Shown: positions 23,969 through 32,475 of the stretch, one piece after another
Numbering within the stretch: position 1 is the stretch's first letter
Layout: each line of letters starts with the position of its first letter
Assembly: GCA_039196965.1 (NCBI GenBank)
Contig: JBCCUK010000020.1
Span: 1-64,000 of the forward strand
Origin: CALLCD01 sp039196965
GTDB lineage: Bacteria; Pseudomonadota; Alphaproteobacteria; Caulobacterales; Hyphomonadaceae
DNA length: 64,000 nt
Direction: 5' to 3'
Notes under the pieces: model-generated
What the model saw: the letters and a program-made list of their open reading frames with translations, nothing else
The model's database searches: none
Told to the model about the DNA's origin: nothing
Program-made: the position numbers and the translations under genes

Positions 23969-25468
23969 ATGTTGTTGCGCGTACTGGTGTTGGTGAGCTT
24001 CGCTTTTGCGGCCTGGCAATCTGGGGCGGCCCAGGAGATGAAGGCTTCCGATACTGAACCCTATGAGCCTTACAGCCTCACCGTCGACCGCAGGGGCACC
24101 TTTAATGGCGAGCGCATTGATTATCAGGTCGTCCTGTCCGAAACGGTCCTGAAAAACGATGAGGGTGAGGAAGAGGCGGCTATTTTCTCCACCGCTTATC
24201 TGAAAACCGGTGTAGGCGATTATACCGATCGTCCAATCACTTTCCTTTTTAACGGCGGGCCGGGGTCGTCCTCGGTTTGGCTGCATATGGGGGCTTTTGG
24301 GCCGAAGCGTGTCGCGATTCCCTCTGATGCGCGCGATGACGGTGCACCGCCATATCCCATCGTGGACAATCCCGATGCGCTGCTCGATGTCACGGATATC
24401 GTCTTTATTGATCCTGTCGGGACGGGTTTCTCTGTGGCGCTTGGTGACACGGAGCCCAAGGATTTTTGGGGTGTCCATGAGGATGCGAAGGCCGTTGCCA
24501 AGTTCATTCGCCAGTGGATCAGTGCCAATGGCCGCTGGAACAGCCCGAAATATCTTGGCGGGGAGAGCTACGGCACGCTAAGGACAGCCGCTGTTGCCCA
24601 TGAACTCGAAGGTGGGACGTATAATGACGTTTCGCTAAACGGCCTGATCCTCGTCTCCACCGTCCTTGATATGTATCATGACCTTACGGCCCCGGGGAAT
24701 GAGCTTGCCTGGCCGGTTCTGTTGCCGACCATGGCGGCGACCGCCTGGTATCATAATGCGCTTGCAGATCGGCCAGACGATCTTGAGGCTTTCGTTCAGG
24801 AGGCTCGCGAGTTTGCCGAAACGGACTACATGGTCGCTTTAATGAAGGGGAACCGCCTCGGCGATGCTGAGCGCGCCGATGTCCGTGCCCGGCTGTCGCG
24901 TTTCACAGGGCTTTCCGAAGAGTTTCTCGACGACGCAAATCTCCGCGTCTCGCTCGCCCGCTTTCAGAAGGAACTTTTGCGCGATCGTGGCCTCACGGTC
25001 GGCCGTCTCGACAGCCGCTATACTGGTGTCGATTATGACAATGCTGGCGACAGCCCTGACCAGGACCCCTCTTTCGTCGCCATTGACGGGGCTTATACCG
25101 GTGCTGTGAACGCCTATTTCCGCTCCGATCTTGGTCTCGATCTGCCCCGCGAGTACGAAATCATTTCCGGCCTCGGCCGGGAGTGGAACTGGGATGTGGA
25201 TGGCCCCGCCGGGCGCTTCATGCACAATGTTGCCCCATTTATCGGCGCGGCCATGCGGTACAATTCTGAGTTGCGTGTGTTCAATGCGGCTGGGTATTAT
25301 GACTTCGCAACGCCTCTCTTCAGTGCGGAGTTCAGCCTCACCCGGAATGGCGTTGTTCCTGATCGCATTGTCTTTGAATACTACCCCGCCGGACACATGA
25401 TGTATGTGCACGAACCATCCTTGACCAAACTGAATGACGACATTCGTGCCTTCATCGAGGCGCAATAA
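23969..25468 (+). CDS. Secreted serine carboxypeptidase (family S10)
   Basis: The product has 499 residues with a signal peptide (residues 1-21, ending GAAQ). S10 motifs: FLFNGGPGSSSVWLHMG (oxyanion region, ~93-108), GGESYGTLR with the nucleophile Ser200, the Asp in AAGYYDFATPL, and His in YYPAGHMMYVHEP near the C-terminus. It should remove C-terminal residues from peptides in the periplasm or outside. A carboxyltransferase gene follows after 6 bp, though a functional link is not obvious. Confidence 0.93.
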   Translation: MLLRVLVLVSFAFAAWQSGAAQEMKASDTEPYEPYSLTVDRRGTFNGERIDYQVVLSETVLKNDEGEEEAAIFSTAYLKTGVGDYTDRPITFLFNGGPGSSSVWLHMGAFGPKRVAIPSDARDDGAPPYPIVDNPDALLDVTDIVFIDPVGTGFSVALGDTEPKDFWGVHEDAKAVAKFIRQWISANGRWNSPKYLGGESYGTLRTAAVAHELEGGTYNDVSLNGLILVSTVLDMYHDLTAPGNELAWPVLLPTMAATAWYHNALADRPDDLEAFVQEAREFAETDYMVALMKGNRLGDAERADVRARLSRFTGLSEEFLDDANLRVSLARFQKELLRDRGLTVGRLDSRYTGVDYDNAGDSPDQDPSFVAIDGAYTGAVNAYFRSDLGLDLPREYEIISGLGREWNWDVDGPAGRFMHNVAPFIGAAMRYNSELRVFNAAGYYDFATPLFSAEFSLTRNGVVPDRIVFEYYPAGHMMYVHEPSLTKLNDDIRAFIEAQ

Positions 25469-25474
25469 TTATCG

Positions 25475-27028
25475 ATGAGTTGGGAAGCTGAAGCTGAAGA
25501 GATTCGCAGGCGCAAAGAACTTGCCCTGGCTCAAGGCGGTGAGGCATCTGTTGCCCGCCAGCACGAGAAAGGTCGGCTTACGATCCGGGAACGGATCGAT
25601 CTTCTGCTTGATGAGGGTAGCTTTGACGAGGTTGGTCCTGCTGCAGGAGCCGCCGAGCGCGGAGACAATGGGGCGCTTTTAAGCTTCGATCCGGCAAATT
25701 TTATTCTCGGCTTTGGAAGGATCAATGGCCAGAGGGTTGTGGTCGGCGGCGAGGATTTCACCATGAAGGGCGGCTCGCCGTCTCCCGCGGGTCTGCGCAA
25801 AAGTGTCTATACCGAAGATCTCGCCCTGCAGTATAAGTTGCCGCTTGTTCGTCTCCATGAAGGGGCGGGCGGCAGTGTGGGCGGTACAGGCGGCAAGGGC
25901 CAAAGTCTGCCTGGCCCGGTTTTCGCCACGCCGCGATTCAAATCCGTTGCAGAATGTATGGCGAGGGTACCGGTGGCAACGGCAGCCCTCGGTGCTGTCG
26001 CTGGGTTACCAGCGGCGCGGCTCGTCTCGTCGCATTTTTCCGTGATGTCGAAATCGACTGCTCAGGTGCTGACGGCTGGACCTGCGGTTGTCGAGCGCGC
26101 CATGGGCGAAAAGAAGACGAAGGACGAGCTTGGCGGTTGGAAAGTCCACACAAAGAACGGCACTGTCGATAATGGCGGGGAAGATGAAGCCGATTGCCTC
26201 GCCCAGATCCGCCGCTTCCTCTCTTACATGCCATCGAATGTGGACACGCTGGCACCGGTGACCTCTACGGACGATCCCGTCGATCGTACAGAGGAGGCAC
26301 TTATTGATATTGTACCTCGTGAGCGCCGCCGCGCTTTTGATATGCGCAGTGTGCTGAAGCTGGTGCTGGATCAGGACAGTTTCTTTGAAATGGGTGCCGG
26401 CTATGGCCGCTCGCAGATTGTTGGCCTAGCCCGGCTCAACGGTCAGCCGGTTGGTATCTGGGCGAACAATTGTAAATTTCTTGCTGGATCGATGACTGCC
26501 GATGGCGCGCAAAAAGCGCGCCGCTTCATGGAGCTATGCGAAGTATTCAGCCTGCCGATTATCAGCTTTATCGATGAGCCGGGTTTCATGATCGGATCTC
26601 AGGCTGAGCACGAAGCAACCATCCGTCATGGTGCAAACGCTGTACTCACTGCCTCGCTCACCACAGTGCCCTGGGCGTCTATACTGGTACGGAGATCATT
26701 TGGTGTCGCTCAGGCGGCCCATTACGGACCCGGCGGTCTTGTGCTGGCGTGGCCATCAGGTGAGTCCGGTCCATTGCCTGTAGAAGGCGGAGTTGCCGTT
26801 GCGTTCCACCGTGAGATCGCGGCGGCTGAGGATCCCGACGCCCGGCGCAAAGAGCTGGAAGAGGCTTTTGCTGCCCGTCAATCGCCTTTTCCTCGTGCAG
26901 AGGCCTTGTCCGTCCACGATCTGATAGATCCTCGCCAAACCCGACCGGAGCTTTGCCGCTGGATAGACCGTGTTCAGCCTTTACTGCCCGACTTGCTGGG
27001 TCCGTCCCACTTCGCCATTCGCCCTTAG
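25475..27028 (+). CDS. Acyl-CoA carboxylase carboxyltransferase subunit
   Basis: The product has 517 residues, the usual size for a fused N-/C-lobe carboxyltransferase (PccB/AccD5-like). Motifs: KGRLTIRERIDLLLDEGSF, VGGEDFTMKGGSPS, LHEGAGGSVGGTG (oxyanion), then MGAGYGRSQIVGLARLNGQPVG and FIDEPGFMIGSQAE in the second lobe. It transfers CO2 from biotin to an acyl-CoA. The biotin carrier gene follows after 12 bp, but no biotin carboxylase subunit is nearby, so that partner must be encoded elsewhere, or the complex works as a decarboxylase (less likely). Substrate unknown. Confidence 0.92.
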   Translation: MSWEAEAEEIRRRKELALAQGGEASVARQHEKGRLTIRERIDLLLDEGSFDEVGPAAGAAERGDNGALLSFDPANFILGFGRINGQRVVVGGEDFTMKGGSPSPAGLRKSVYTEDLALQYKLPLVRLHEGAGGSVGGTGGKGQSLPGPVFATPRFKSVAECMARVPVATAALGAVAGLPAARLVSSHFSVMSKSTAQVLTAGPAVVERAMGEKKTKDELGGWKVHTKNGTVDNGGEDEADCLAQIRRFLSYMPSNVDTLAPVTSTDDPVDRTEEALIDIVPRERRRAFDMRSVLKLVLDQDSFFEMGAGYGRSQIVGLARLNGQPVGIWANNCKFLAGSMTADGAQKARRFMELCEVFSLPIISFIDEPGFMIGSQAEHEATIRHGANAVLTASLTTVPWASILVRRSFGVAQAAHYGPGGLVLAWPSGESGPLPVEGGVAVAFHREIAAAEDPDARRKELEEAFAARQSPFPRAEALSVHDLIDPRQTRPELCRWIDRVQPLLPDLLGPSHFAIRP

Positions 27029-27040
27029 GAGATATGTCTT

Positions 27041-27256
27041 ATGGCTACAGAGATTGAACTGGAAACCGGTGGCAGTGTCTGGAAGGTGCTGGTCAAGGAG
27101 GGGGATAAGGTGAGCGAGGGTGACACGCTCTTCATACTTGAGGTGATGAAAATGGAAGTGCCTTATGAAGCTCCGACATCGGGAATGCTCACCTCGCTGA
27201 AACTTGCTGAGGGGGATGTGGTGGAAGAAGGACAGATCGCGGGGCAAATCGATTAG
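27041..27256 (+). CDS. Small biotin carrier protein (biotinyl domain only)
   Basis: A 71-residue protein consisting only of a biotin/lipoyl attachment domain. The EVMKMEVP loop carries the biotinylated Lys37. GGAGATATGTCTT precedes the ATG. It lies 12 bp after the carboxyltransferase gene and is surely its partner. A terminator-like hairpin follows. Confidence 0.95.
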   Translation: MATEIELETGGSVWKVLVKEGDKVSEGDTLFILEVMKMEVPYEAPTSGMLTSLKLAEGDVVEEGQIAGQID

Positions 27257-27263
27257 ATGCCAG

Positions 27264-27293
27264 CAACAAAAGGCCCGGCGCAAACACCGGGCC
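27264..27293 (-). terminator. Rho-independent terminator
   Basis: GGCCCGG (27272-27278) and CCGGGCC (27287-27293) form a perfect 7-bp stem with an 8-base loop. On the minus strand it is followed by TTTTGTTG, so it mainly ends the GIN-domain gene transcript; it may also slow rightward transcription from the biotin carrier gene. Confidence 0.8.
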
Positions 27294-27322
27294 GTCAGCG
27301 AATAATAAAATTCTTGGTGTGG

Positions 27323-28018
27323 TTAGCTTACGCTAAACGACCCGCCGCTGGATTTATCGATATCCACATTTGAAGCACCGCCGCGAACCTTAATACTCGC
27401 GCCGGACGAAGCCTTGCCCCTCACGCGATCGGTGGCATAAGCGTTAATTGTTGCGCCTGAAGATGCATCTGCGTTGACCTCCTGGCACTCTAGCGTGCCA
27501 GCTGAGATGCTTGCTCCCGATGATGCGTCAATTGATGTCCTGCTACATTGTCCTTCAGCAGAGATTGATGCCCCTGATGAGGTGTCGAGTTCCACGATCT
27601 CGCCAGCGATGCCGCTTGCGCGAATGGTGGCACCTGATGAGGCGTCGATCTCGACATAGTCGCCGACAAATCCGTTGGCTGTGGCTGTGGAACCGGAGCT
27701 TGCGTCAAGGCCAGAAACAGCCGGTCCGGTCACATTGACGGTAAACCTGTTTTTGCGGTTTCCACCCCAGTTCCAGCCGTTACGAGGCCGTCTGATATAG
27801 AGCGTATCGTCTTCTACCTCGATAATGAGTTTGTCGAAGTCGCCCTGTTCGGTTTCAGCAACAATTGACTGCTCTGGTCCGGCTTCGAAGATTACCGTCA
27901 GTCCCGAAGAAACATCAATTTCGTTGAAAGGCGGCAGCTCATAGGTGCGCGTTTCAGCAGAGGCCGAGACAGCGAGCTCGCCGGCGGCAAGTATGGAGAT
28001 GAGGAGAGAGCGTTGCAT
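27323..28018 (-). CDS. Exported GIN-domain (DUF2807) protein
   Basis: The product has 231 residues, signal peptide ~1-21 (ends SASA). The rest is a DUF2807 head-GIN beta-solenoid: FNEIDVSSGLTVIFEAG, then FTVNVTGPAVSGLDASSGSTA and repeated DASSGA-type turns every ~20 residues to the C-terminus. These adhesin-like cell-surface or periplasmic proteins have no assigned enzyme activity. The start is the ATG at 28018, with AAGGGG eight bases upstream. Divergent from a small lipoprotein gene across a repeat-rich 90-bp gap. Confidence 0.88.
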   Translation of the reverse strand: MQRSLLISILAAGELAVSASAETRTYELPPFNEIDVSSGLTVIFEAGPEQSIVAETEQGDFDKLIIEVEDDTLYIRRPRNGWNWGGNRKNRFTVNVTGPAVSGLDASSGSTATANGFVGDYVEIDASSGATIRASGIAGEIVELDTSSGASISAEGQCSRTSIDASSGASISAGTLECQEVNADASSGATINAYATDRVRGKASSGASIKVRGGASNVDIDKSSGGSFSVS

Positions 28019-28057
28019 GGTGTGACCCCTTTTTTCGACCGATGATCTTGACATGTA

Positions 28058-28098
28058 CTTATTGAATTACGATAAGTCAATTATTGATTTTCAATAAG
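28058..28098. promoter_or_regulatory. Inverted-repeat cluster between divergent genes
   Basis: CTTATTGAA (28058-28066) and TTCAATAAG (28090-28098) are perfect 9-bp inverted copies. Between them TCAAT-T-ATTGA (28077-28087) repeats the same core. Three copies of TTATTGA/TCAATAA in 41 bp between two divergent starts look like a multi-site operator. The binding protein is unknown. Confidence 0.5.
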
Positions 28099-28108
28099 GA
28101 GCAAAATC

Positions 28109-28480
28109 ATGAAAATTCAACTCGCGAGCGCTGTGTTGGGGATCGCCATGTTGGGCGGATGCGTCATCATCGATGCCGATGACGCCGACTTCCACAGCGA
28201 GTTTGACTATAATGATGGCTACGGCACGGTTTATGGGGCTGATGTCGTCGGCGGCGCGGTTGCCTTTACAGTCTCCGACAATGGCTGCACCGACAAGAAT
28301 TTCTTCGATGTCCGGGTATTCGGCGAGGATGAAGACGAATTCGAAGTGGGTATCAAGCGCGTCCGGGAAGACCATTGCCGCGCCTATAATCCCGAGGGCA
28401 AAACGTTCAGCTGGACCTTCCAGGAGCTTGGTATTCCATCAGATGCTGAAGTCACGGTGCTGAACCGCGTCCGTCGATAG
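28109..28480 (+). CDS. Small hypothetical lipoprotein
   Basis: The product has 123 residues. A lipobox LGGC puts the lipidated Cys at residue 18; the signal is otherwise standard. The mature part is acidic with a cysteine pair (DNGCTDKNFF ... REDHCRAYN) that may form a disulfide, and ends in a VLNRVRR tail. I do not recognise the family. AAGGAG seven bases before the ATG supports the start. A strong terminator follows, so it is probably monocistronic, and it shares a repeat-rich promoter region with the GIN-domain gene. Confidence 0.8.
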   Translation: MKIQLASAVLGIAMLGGCVIIDADDADFHSEFDYNDGYGTVYGADVVGGAVAFTVSDNGCTDKNFFDVRVFGEDEDEFEVGIKRVREDHCRAYNPEGKTFSWTFQELGIPSDAEVTVLNRVRR

Positions 28481-28507
28481 GACAGATGAAAGTAACTGCT
28501 ATGGAAG

Positions 28508-28540
28508 CCCGGTTGGCGTTTTTGCCAGCCGGGTTTTCCT
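28508..28540 (+). terminator. Rho-independent terminator
   Basis: CCCGGTTGGC (28508-28517) pairs with GCCAGCCGGG (28524-28533) with one G-U pair and a GTTTTT loop, followed by TTTTCCTTT. It ends the small lipoprotein transcript. Confidence 0.9.
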
Positions 28541-28607
28541 TTGCGTGGGTCGGTCTTGTCTCTATGGAAGGTACGGATAGCAAATACAACAGACAGGGGC
28601 GAAACTA

Positions 28608-30446
28608 GTGACCCGGACCATTCAGACCTATTCAGCCGAAGCGTTCTTTCAGACCACGAGCTATATGATGGCGAGCAATGGTGGCCACGCCTTCTCCGCC
28701 GATGGTGACAAGTTGCTCATCTCGTCCGATAAGACAGGCGTTTTCAACGCTTTTGTCTTCGGGGCCGGCGACAAAGCTGAGCCGCTTACGCGATCTGATG
28801 ACGATGCCACATTCGCCCAATCTTTCTTCCCGAACGACGATCGTATTATTGTCACCGCCGATCAGGGCGGAAATGAGCTTAACCACATCTTTGTCCGGGG
28901 GATGGATGGCACGCTGAAGGACCTGACGCCGGGTGACAATGTCAAAGCCGTATTCGGCGGCTGGCACCAGGATAATAGCGTCTTCTATATCTGGTCAAAT
29001 GAACGCGATCCGTCATTCTTTGACGTTTATGCCCATGATGTAGAGACCTATGAGCGTCGTCTGGTTTTCGGGAACCCTGGCTTCCAGCCCGGCGCGATTA
29101 GCCGCGATGGCCGTTGGCTCTCTATGGACCAACCGGTCACCAGCGCAAATTCGAATGTCTTCCTTGTCGATCTCGCTGCCGATACGCCGGAGCCTGTTCT
29201 GGTCACAGATCATGAGGGCAATATTGCCTATTCGACTTACGGCTTTACCCCCGATAGCCGGAAACTGATTTTTGCGACCAATGAGTTCGGCGAGTTCAAT
29301 CAGGCTTGGACCCATGTTCTAGATACAGGTGAGAAAGCAGCCCTTATAGAGGCGGACTGGGATGTCAGTTTCGTTTTTTATTCGCCCTCTGGCCGGTATC
29401 GCATCCATGCGGTGAATGCCGACGCCCTGACCGAGCTGACCGTCCTCGATACTCAATCTAACGAGACGCTAGCAATGGATGGGGTCCCCGAGGGACAGAT
29501 TGGCCAGGTTCGCTTCAATCGCGATGAAACCGAACTGGCCTTAGGTGTGAATACTGATACTTCTCCCTTCGATGTTTACCGCATGATACTTGGGGAAACC
29601 GCAAAGCGCCTGACCAGCGCGCTCAATCCGGCGATCAACGAGGCCGATCTTGCCACAGCGACGATTGAGCGCTTCGACAGTTTTGACGGTGTGACGATCC
29701 CCGGCGTTTTGTACCGACCGCTTCAGGCGTCTGCCGATGCTCCGGTGCCGGGGGTCGTATTTGTTCATGGCGGTCCCGGCGGGCAGTCGACACGCGGCTA
29801 CAGCGCTCTTGTCCAGCACCTCGTCAATCATGGATATGCCGTTTATGCCGCTAATAATCGTGGATCGTCTGGGTACGGAAAAACTTTCTTCCATATGGAT
29901 GACCGCCGCCATGGCGAGGAAGATTTGAGAGATATTGTAGAGGCGGGCAATTATCTCCGCAGTCTTGATTGGATCGACGAAACGAAGATTGCAGTGATGG
30001 GTGGCTCATATGGTGGCTATATCACTGCAGCGGCCCTGACCTTCCATCCGGAAGCCTTTGATGCCGGTGTGAACATATTCGGGGTGACGAATTGGGTTCG
30101 TACACTGACGAGCATTCCACCATGGTGGGAGGCGTTCAAAGAAGCGCTTTATGATGAAATGGGTGATCCCGCCACCGATGGCGAGCGACACCGGCGTATC
30201 TCTCCGCTGTTTCATGCGGAGAACATCATAAAGCCATTGCTGGTGGTGCAAGGGGCAAACGATCCCCGTGTGCTGCAGGTTGAAAGCGACGAAATTGTTG
30301 AGGCTGTGCGCGCCAATGGCGTGCCGGTAGAATACATTGTTTTCCCTGATGAGGGACATGGCTTTCTCCGGAAAGAGAACAGGATCGCGGCTTCGGACGC
30401 CTATGTCGCCTTCCTGAATGAGCATCTGAAGGGTCATGAGGCGTGA
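28608..30446 (+). CDS. Prolyl-oligopeptidase-family serine peptidase (S9)
   Basis: The product has 612 residues. The N-terminal ~340 form a WD/propeller-like domain with repeated SxDGxxL turns. The C-terminal alpha/beta hydrolase has HGGPGGQSTRGYSAL, the nucleophile Ser467 in GGSYGGY, Asp in QGANDPRV and His in DEGHGF. There is no signal peptide, so it is cytoplasmic, cleaving short peptides (acylaminoacyl-peptidase/DPP-like group). It starts with GTG, and an in-frame GTGA at its end overlaps the MBL hydrolase start, which suggests coupled translation. Confidence 0.93.
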   Translation: MTRTIQTYSAEAFFQTTSYMMASNGGHAFSADGDKLLISSDKTGVFNAFVFGAGDKAEPLTRSDDDATFAQSFFPNDDRIIVTADQGGNELNHIFVRGMDGTLKDLTPGDNVKAVFGGWHQDNSVFYIWSNERDPSFFDVYAHDVETYERRLVFGNPGFQPGAISRDGRWLSMDQPVTSANSNVFLVDLAADTPEPVLVTDHEGNIAYSTYGFTPDSRKLIFATNEFGEFNQAWTHVLDTGEKAALIEADWDVSFVFYSPSGRYRIHAVNADALTELTVLDTQSNETLAMDGVPEGQIGQVRFNRDETELALGVNTDTSPFDVYRMILGETAKRLTSALNPAINEADLATATIERFDSFDGVTIPGVLYRPLQASADAPVPGVVFVHGGPGGQSTRGYSALVQHLVNHGYAVYAANNRGSSGYGKTFFHMDDRRHGEEDLRDIVEAGNYLRSLDWIDETKIAVMGGSYGGYITAAALTFHPEAFDAGVNIFGVTNWVRTLTSIPPWWEAFKEALYDEMGDPATDGERHRRISPLFHAENIIKPLLVVQGANDPRVLQVESDEIVEAVRANGVPVEYIVFPDEGHGFLRKENRIAASDAYVAFLNEHLKGHEA

Positions 30447-31291
30447 TCGTGAAAAGTGATATCAGAGATCTAGTTGGCTGCCTTGCGGGAGCGGTTCTAA
30501 TCGTTGGATCTTTCGGCTCTGTTGCTGCAGAGAATACGCAAAGCGGTTTCGCCGCGGTGACTTATCTCGGCAATGTTGGGGTCATGGTGGAGCAGGGGGA
30601 AACGAAGATTCTCTTCGATCCTCTGTTTAGGGACGATTATGGCCAGTACCAGCTGGTGCCAGAAGCAATGCGCGATCAGCTGCTAAATGGATCGGCTCCG
30701 TTCGATGCCATTGACGCGATCTTCATCAGCCATGCCCATGGTGACCATTTCAATGCGGTCGACGTGATACAGTTTCATACTGCCCACCCGGAGGCGCTCA
30801 TCGTCGCGCCGCAGCAGGCGATAGATACGATGCTCGCCACGGGGGCCGTAACGGATACCCTGGCGGCCCGGTTTATCTCGATGGATATGGATTATGGCGC
30901 TGAGCCGGTTTCTCTACCATTTGCTGATCTCATCGTAGAGGCTGTCCGTATTCCCCATGCGGGTGGGGAACGTCGACGGCCTATACAGAACTTTGCCTAT
31001 AGGGTGACCTTGGAGAATACTGCGACGGTGATGCACCTTGGCGATGCTGATCCGGAGGCGGAGGATTTTGGTGCTTATGGCGATCACTGGGATGGGCGAG
31101 AAACTGATATGGCATTTCCGCCTTACTGGTTCTTTCTGTCGGAAAGCGGTCAGGCGGCTGTTTCATCCACGCTGAATGCAGCAGAGCATATCGGGGTGCA
31201 TGTTCCGATCTTTGTCCCCAAAGTTTTGCGGGATACAGGTGCAACTTATTTTTCTGTGCCTGGAGAAGTGCGCGGCTTCGAAACGGAATAG
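30443..31291 (+). CDS. Exported MBL-fold metallo-hydrolase
   Basis: The product has 282 residues with an N-terminal hydrophobic signal (~residues 12-30, ending VAAE). The metallo-beta-lactamase zinc motif is His97-x-His99-x-Asp101-His102 (ISHAHGDHFNAV). Further ligands are likely in RIPHAGG and HLGDADPEAEDFG, resembling the UlaG/L-ascorbate-lactonase-like subgroup. Substrate unknown. GTG start overlaps the S9 peptidase stop by 4 bp. Confidence 0.87.
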   Translation: MIVKSDIRDLVGCLAGAVLIVGSFGSVAAENTQSGFAAVTYLGNVGVMVEQGETKILFDPLFRDDYGQYQLVPEAMRDQLLNGSAPFDAIDAIFISHAHGDHFNAVDVIQFHTAHPEALIVAPQQAIDTMLATGAVTDTLAARFISMDMDYGAEPVSLPFADLIVEAVRIPHAGGERRRPIQNFAYRVTLENTATVMHLGDADPEAEDFGAYGDHWDGRETDMAFPPYWFFLSESGQAAVSSTLNAAEHIGVHVPIFVPKVLRDTGATYFSVPGEVRGFETE

Positions 31292-31292
31292 T

Positions 31293-31643
31293 CTATTCCG
31301 CTGTGTCTTCATCTGCTGTCAGCGCGATACCCTTTTCGGTAAAGAATGGCTTCAACTCACCAGCCTCAAACATCTCTCGGATAATATCGCATCCGCCGAC
31401 AAATTCGCCCTTTACATAAAGCTGCGGGATCGTCGGCCATTCTGAATAGGATTTTACGCCTTCGCGGATGTCCTGATTTTCGAGAACGTTCGTGGCCGTA
31501 TAGTCCACACCGACATAATCAAGGATTTGTACAACGGTGGACGAGAACCCGCATTGCGGAAAGTGCGGCGTGCCCTTCATGAAAAGGAGCACCTCGTGTG
31601 ACTTCACGGCTTCATCGATACTTGCGTGGACCTCGTCGCTCAT
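31293..31643 (-). CDS. grxD: Monothiol glutaredoxin (Grx4 type)
   Basis: This 116-residue protein has the CGFS active site (Cys31, in FPQCGFSST) and the downstream WPTIPQLYVKGEFVGGCDI glutathione-binding motif. CGFS glutaredoxins carry or transfer [2Fe-2S] clusters with glutathione, often together with BolA, and help A-type carriers such as ErpA. The start is the ATG at 31643 with GAGGT upstream. Convergent with the MBL hydrolase gene; no bolA is seen beside it. Confidence 0.95.
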   Translation of the reverse strand: MSDEVHASIDEAVKSHEVLLFMKGTPHFPQCGFSSTVVQILDYVGVDYTATNVLENQDIREGVKSYSEWPTIPQLYVKGEFVGGCDIIREMFEAGELKPFFTEKGIALTADEDTAE

Positions 31644-31776
31644 GGGGCAGACCTCTTCAAATGTTCTCATAACCCTCGGGGGCCATCATTCTAGCCCTTC
31701 ATTTGAGACCGGTGGCGCAAACCGTCAAGGTTCCACCCTAAATCTGAAAGGTGAGCTAGCTTCCAACTGGCGGATG

Positions 31777-32394
31777 TCAGCCGAAAATGCCGCGTCGTTT
31801 CAGCCGGCGTTCGCATCCGTTCAACTGGGCCTGAAACCTGTCGGTGTCAGCGGCCACCCGGTTTGCTGTTGCAATCAGCGCCGAGTTTCCCCGCCATGTG
31901 CCACGCGAAAATCCGCCCGGTCCTTCATGATAGGCGAGATATTGTGAGCGGGCATCGCTTGTCGACGTTCCTGTCTGACGTGCCGAGCGGGAAACATACC
32001 ACCCAACAAAATCAACAGAATCGGAGAAGTCAGATCGTGAAGCTGATTGGTTGCCCGTGGAAGAGCGATACTCATCCCAGGTCGAATCGAGTGCTTGGGC
32101 ATAGCCGCGGGCCGAAGATGGACGCTTTCCCCGAGCTAGTCCGAAGAAACGCCGCTGGCCGCGGGAGGGGCGCGCATCTTTATCGAACGAGGATTCTTGT
32201 TTGATAATGGCGATCTGAAGCGGAATGGGAACGTTCCATCGATCCTCGGATTTCGCCGCAGCGCGATACCAGCGCTTCCGATCATCGAAAATGTCGCAGA
32301 TATTGACCTGTTCCGATGCGGTTGGTGTCACCGTCGCACACGATGCGACCCCAAAAAAGGCGACCGACCAAACAGCGAATTTCCAAACCGTCAT
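31777..32394 (-). CDS. Transglycosylase SLT-type lipoprotein
   Basis: The product has 205 residues with a lipobox (VASC, Cys19). Residues ~30-170 resemble the lysozyme-like SLT domain of the SLT_4 type: RWYRAAAKSEDRWNVPIPLQIAIIKQESSF with the catalytic Glu, RGYAQALDSTWDEYR, and YLAYHEGPGGFSRGTW. It should cleave peptidoglycan glycan chains from the outer-membrane or inner-membrane face. It sits between grxD and an acyl-CoA synthetase gene, all leftward, without tight spacing. Confidence 0.88.
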   Translation of the reverse strand: MTVWKFAVWSVAFFGVASCATVTPTASEQVNICDIFDDRKRWYRAAAKSEDRWNVPIPLQIAIIKQESSFDKDARPSRGQRRFFGLARGKRPSSARGYAQALDSTWDEYRSSTGNQSASRSDFSDSVDFVGWYVSRSARQTGTSTSDARSQYLAYHEGPGGFSRGTWRGNSALIATANRVAADTDRFQAQLNGCERRLKRRGIFG

Positions 32395-32475
32395 ATGCCT
32401 TTTCTCTACGGATAGTCCTCTGGAGGCAAAGTCTTTTTTGTGACGATGCCGTTAGGTTGGCAGGGTCTGGAAAAC

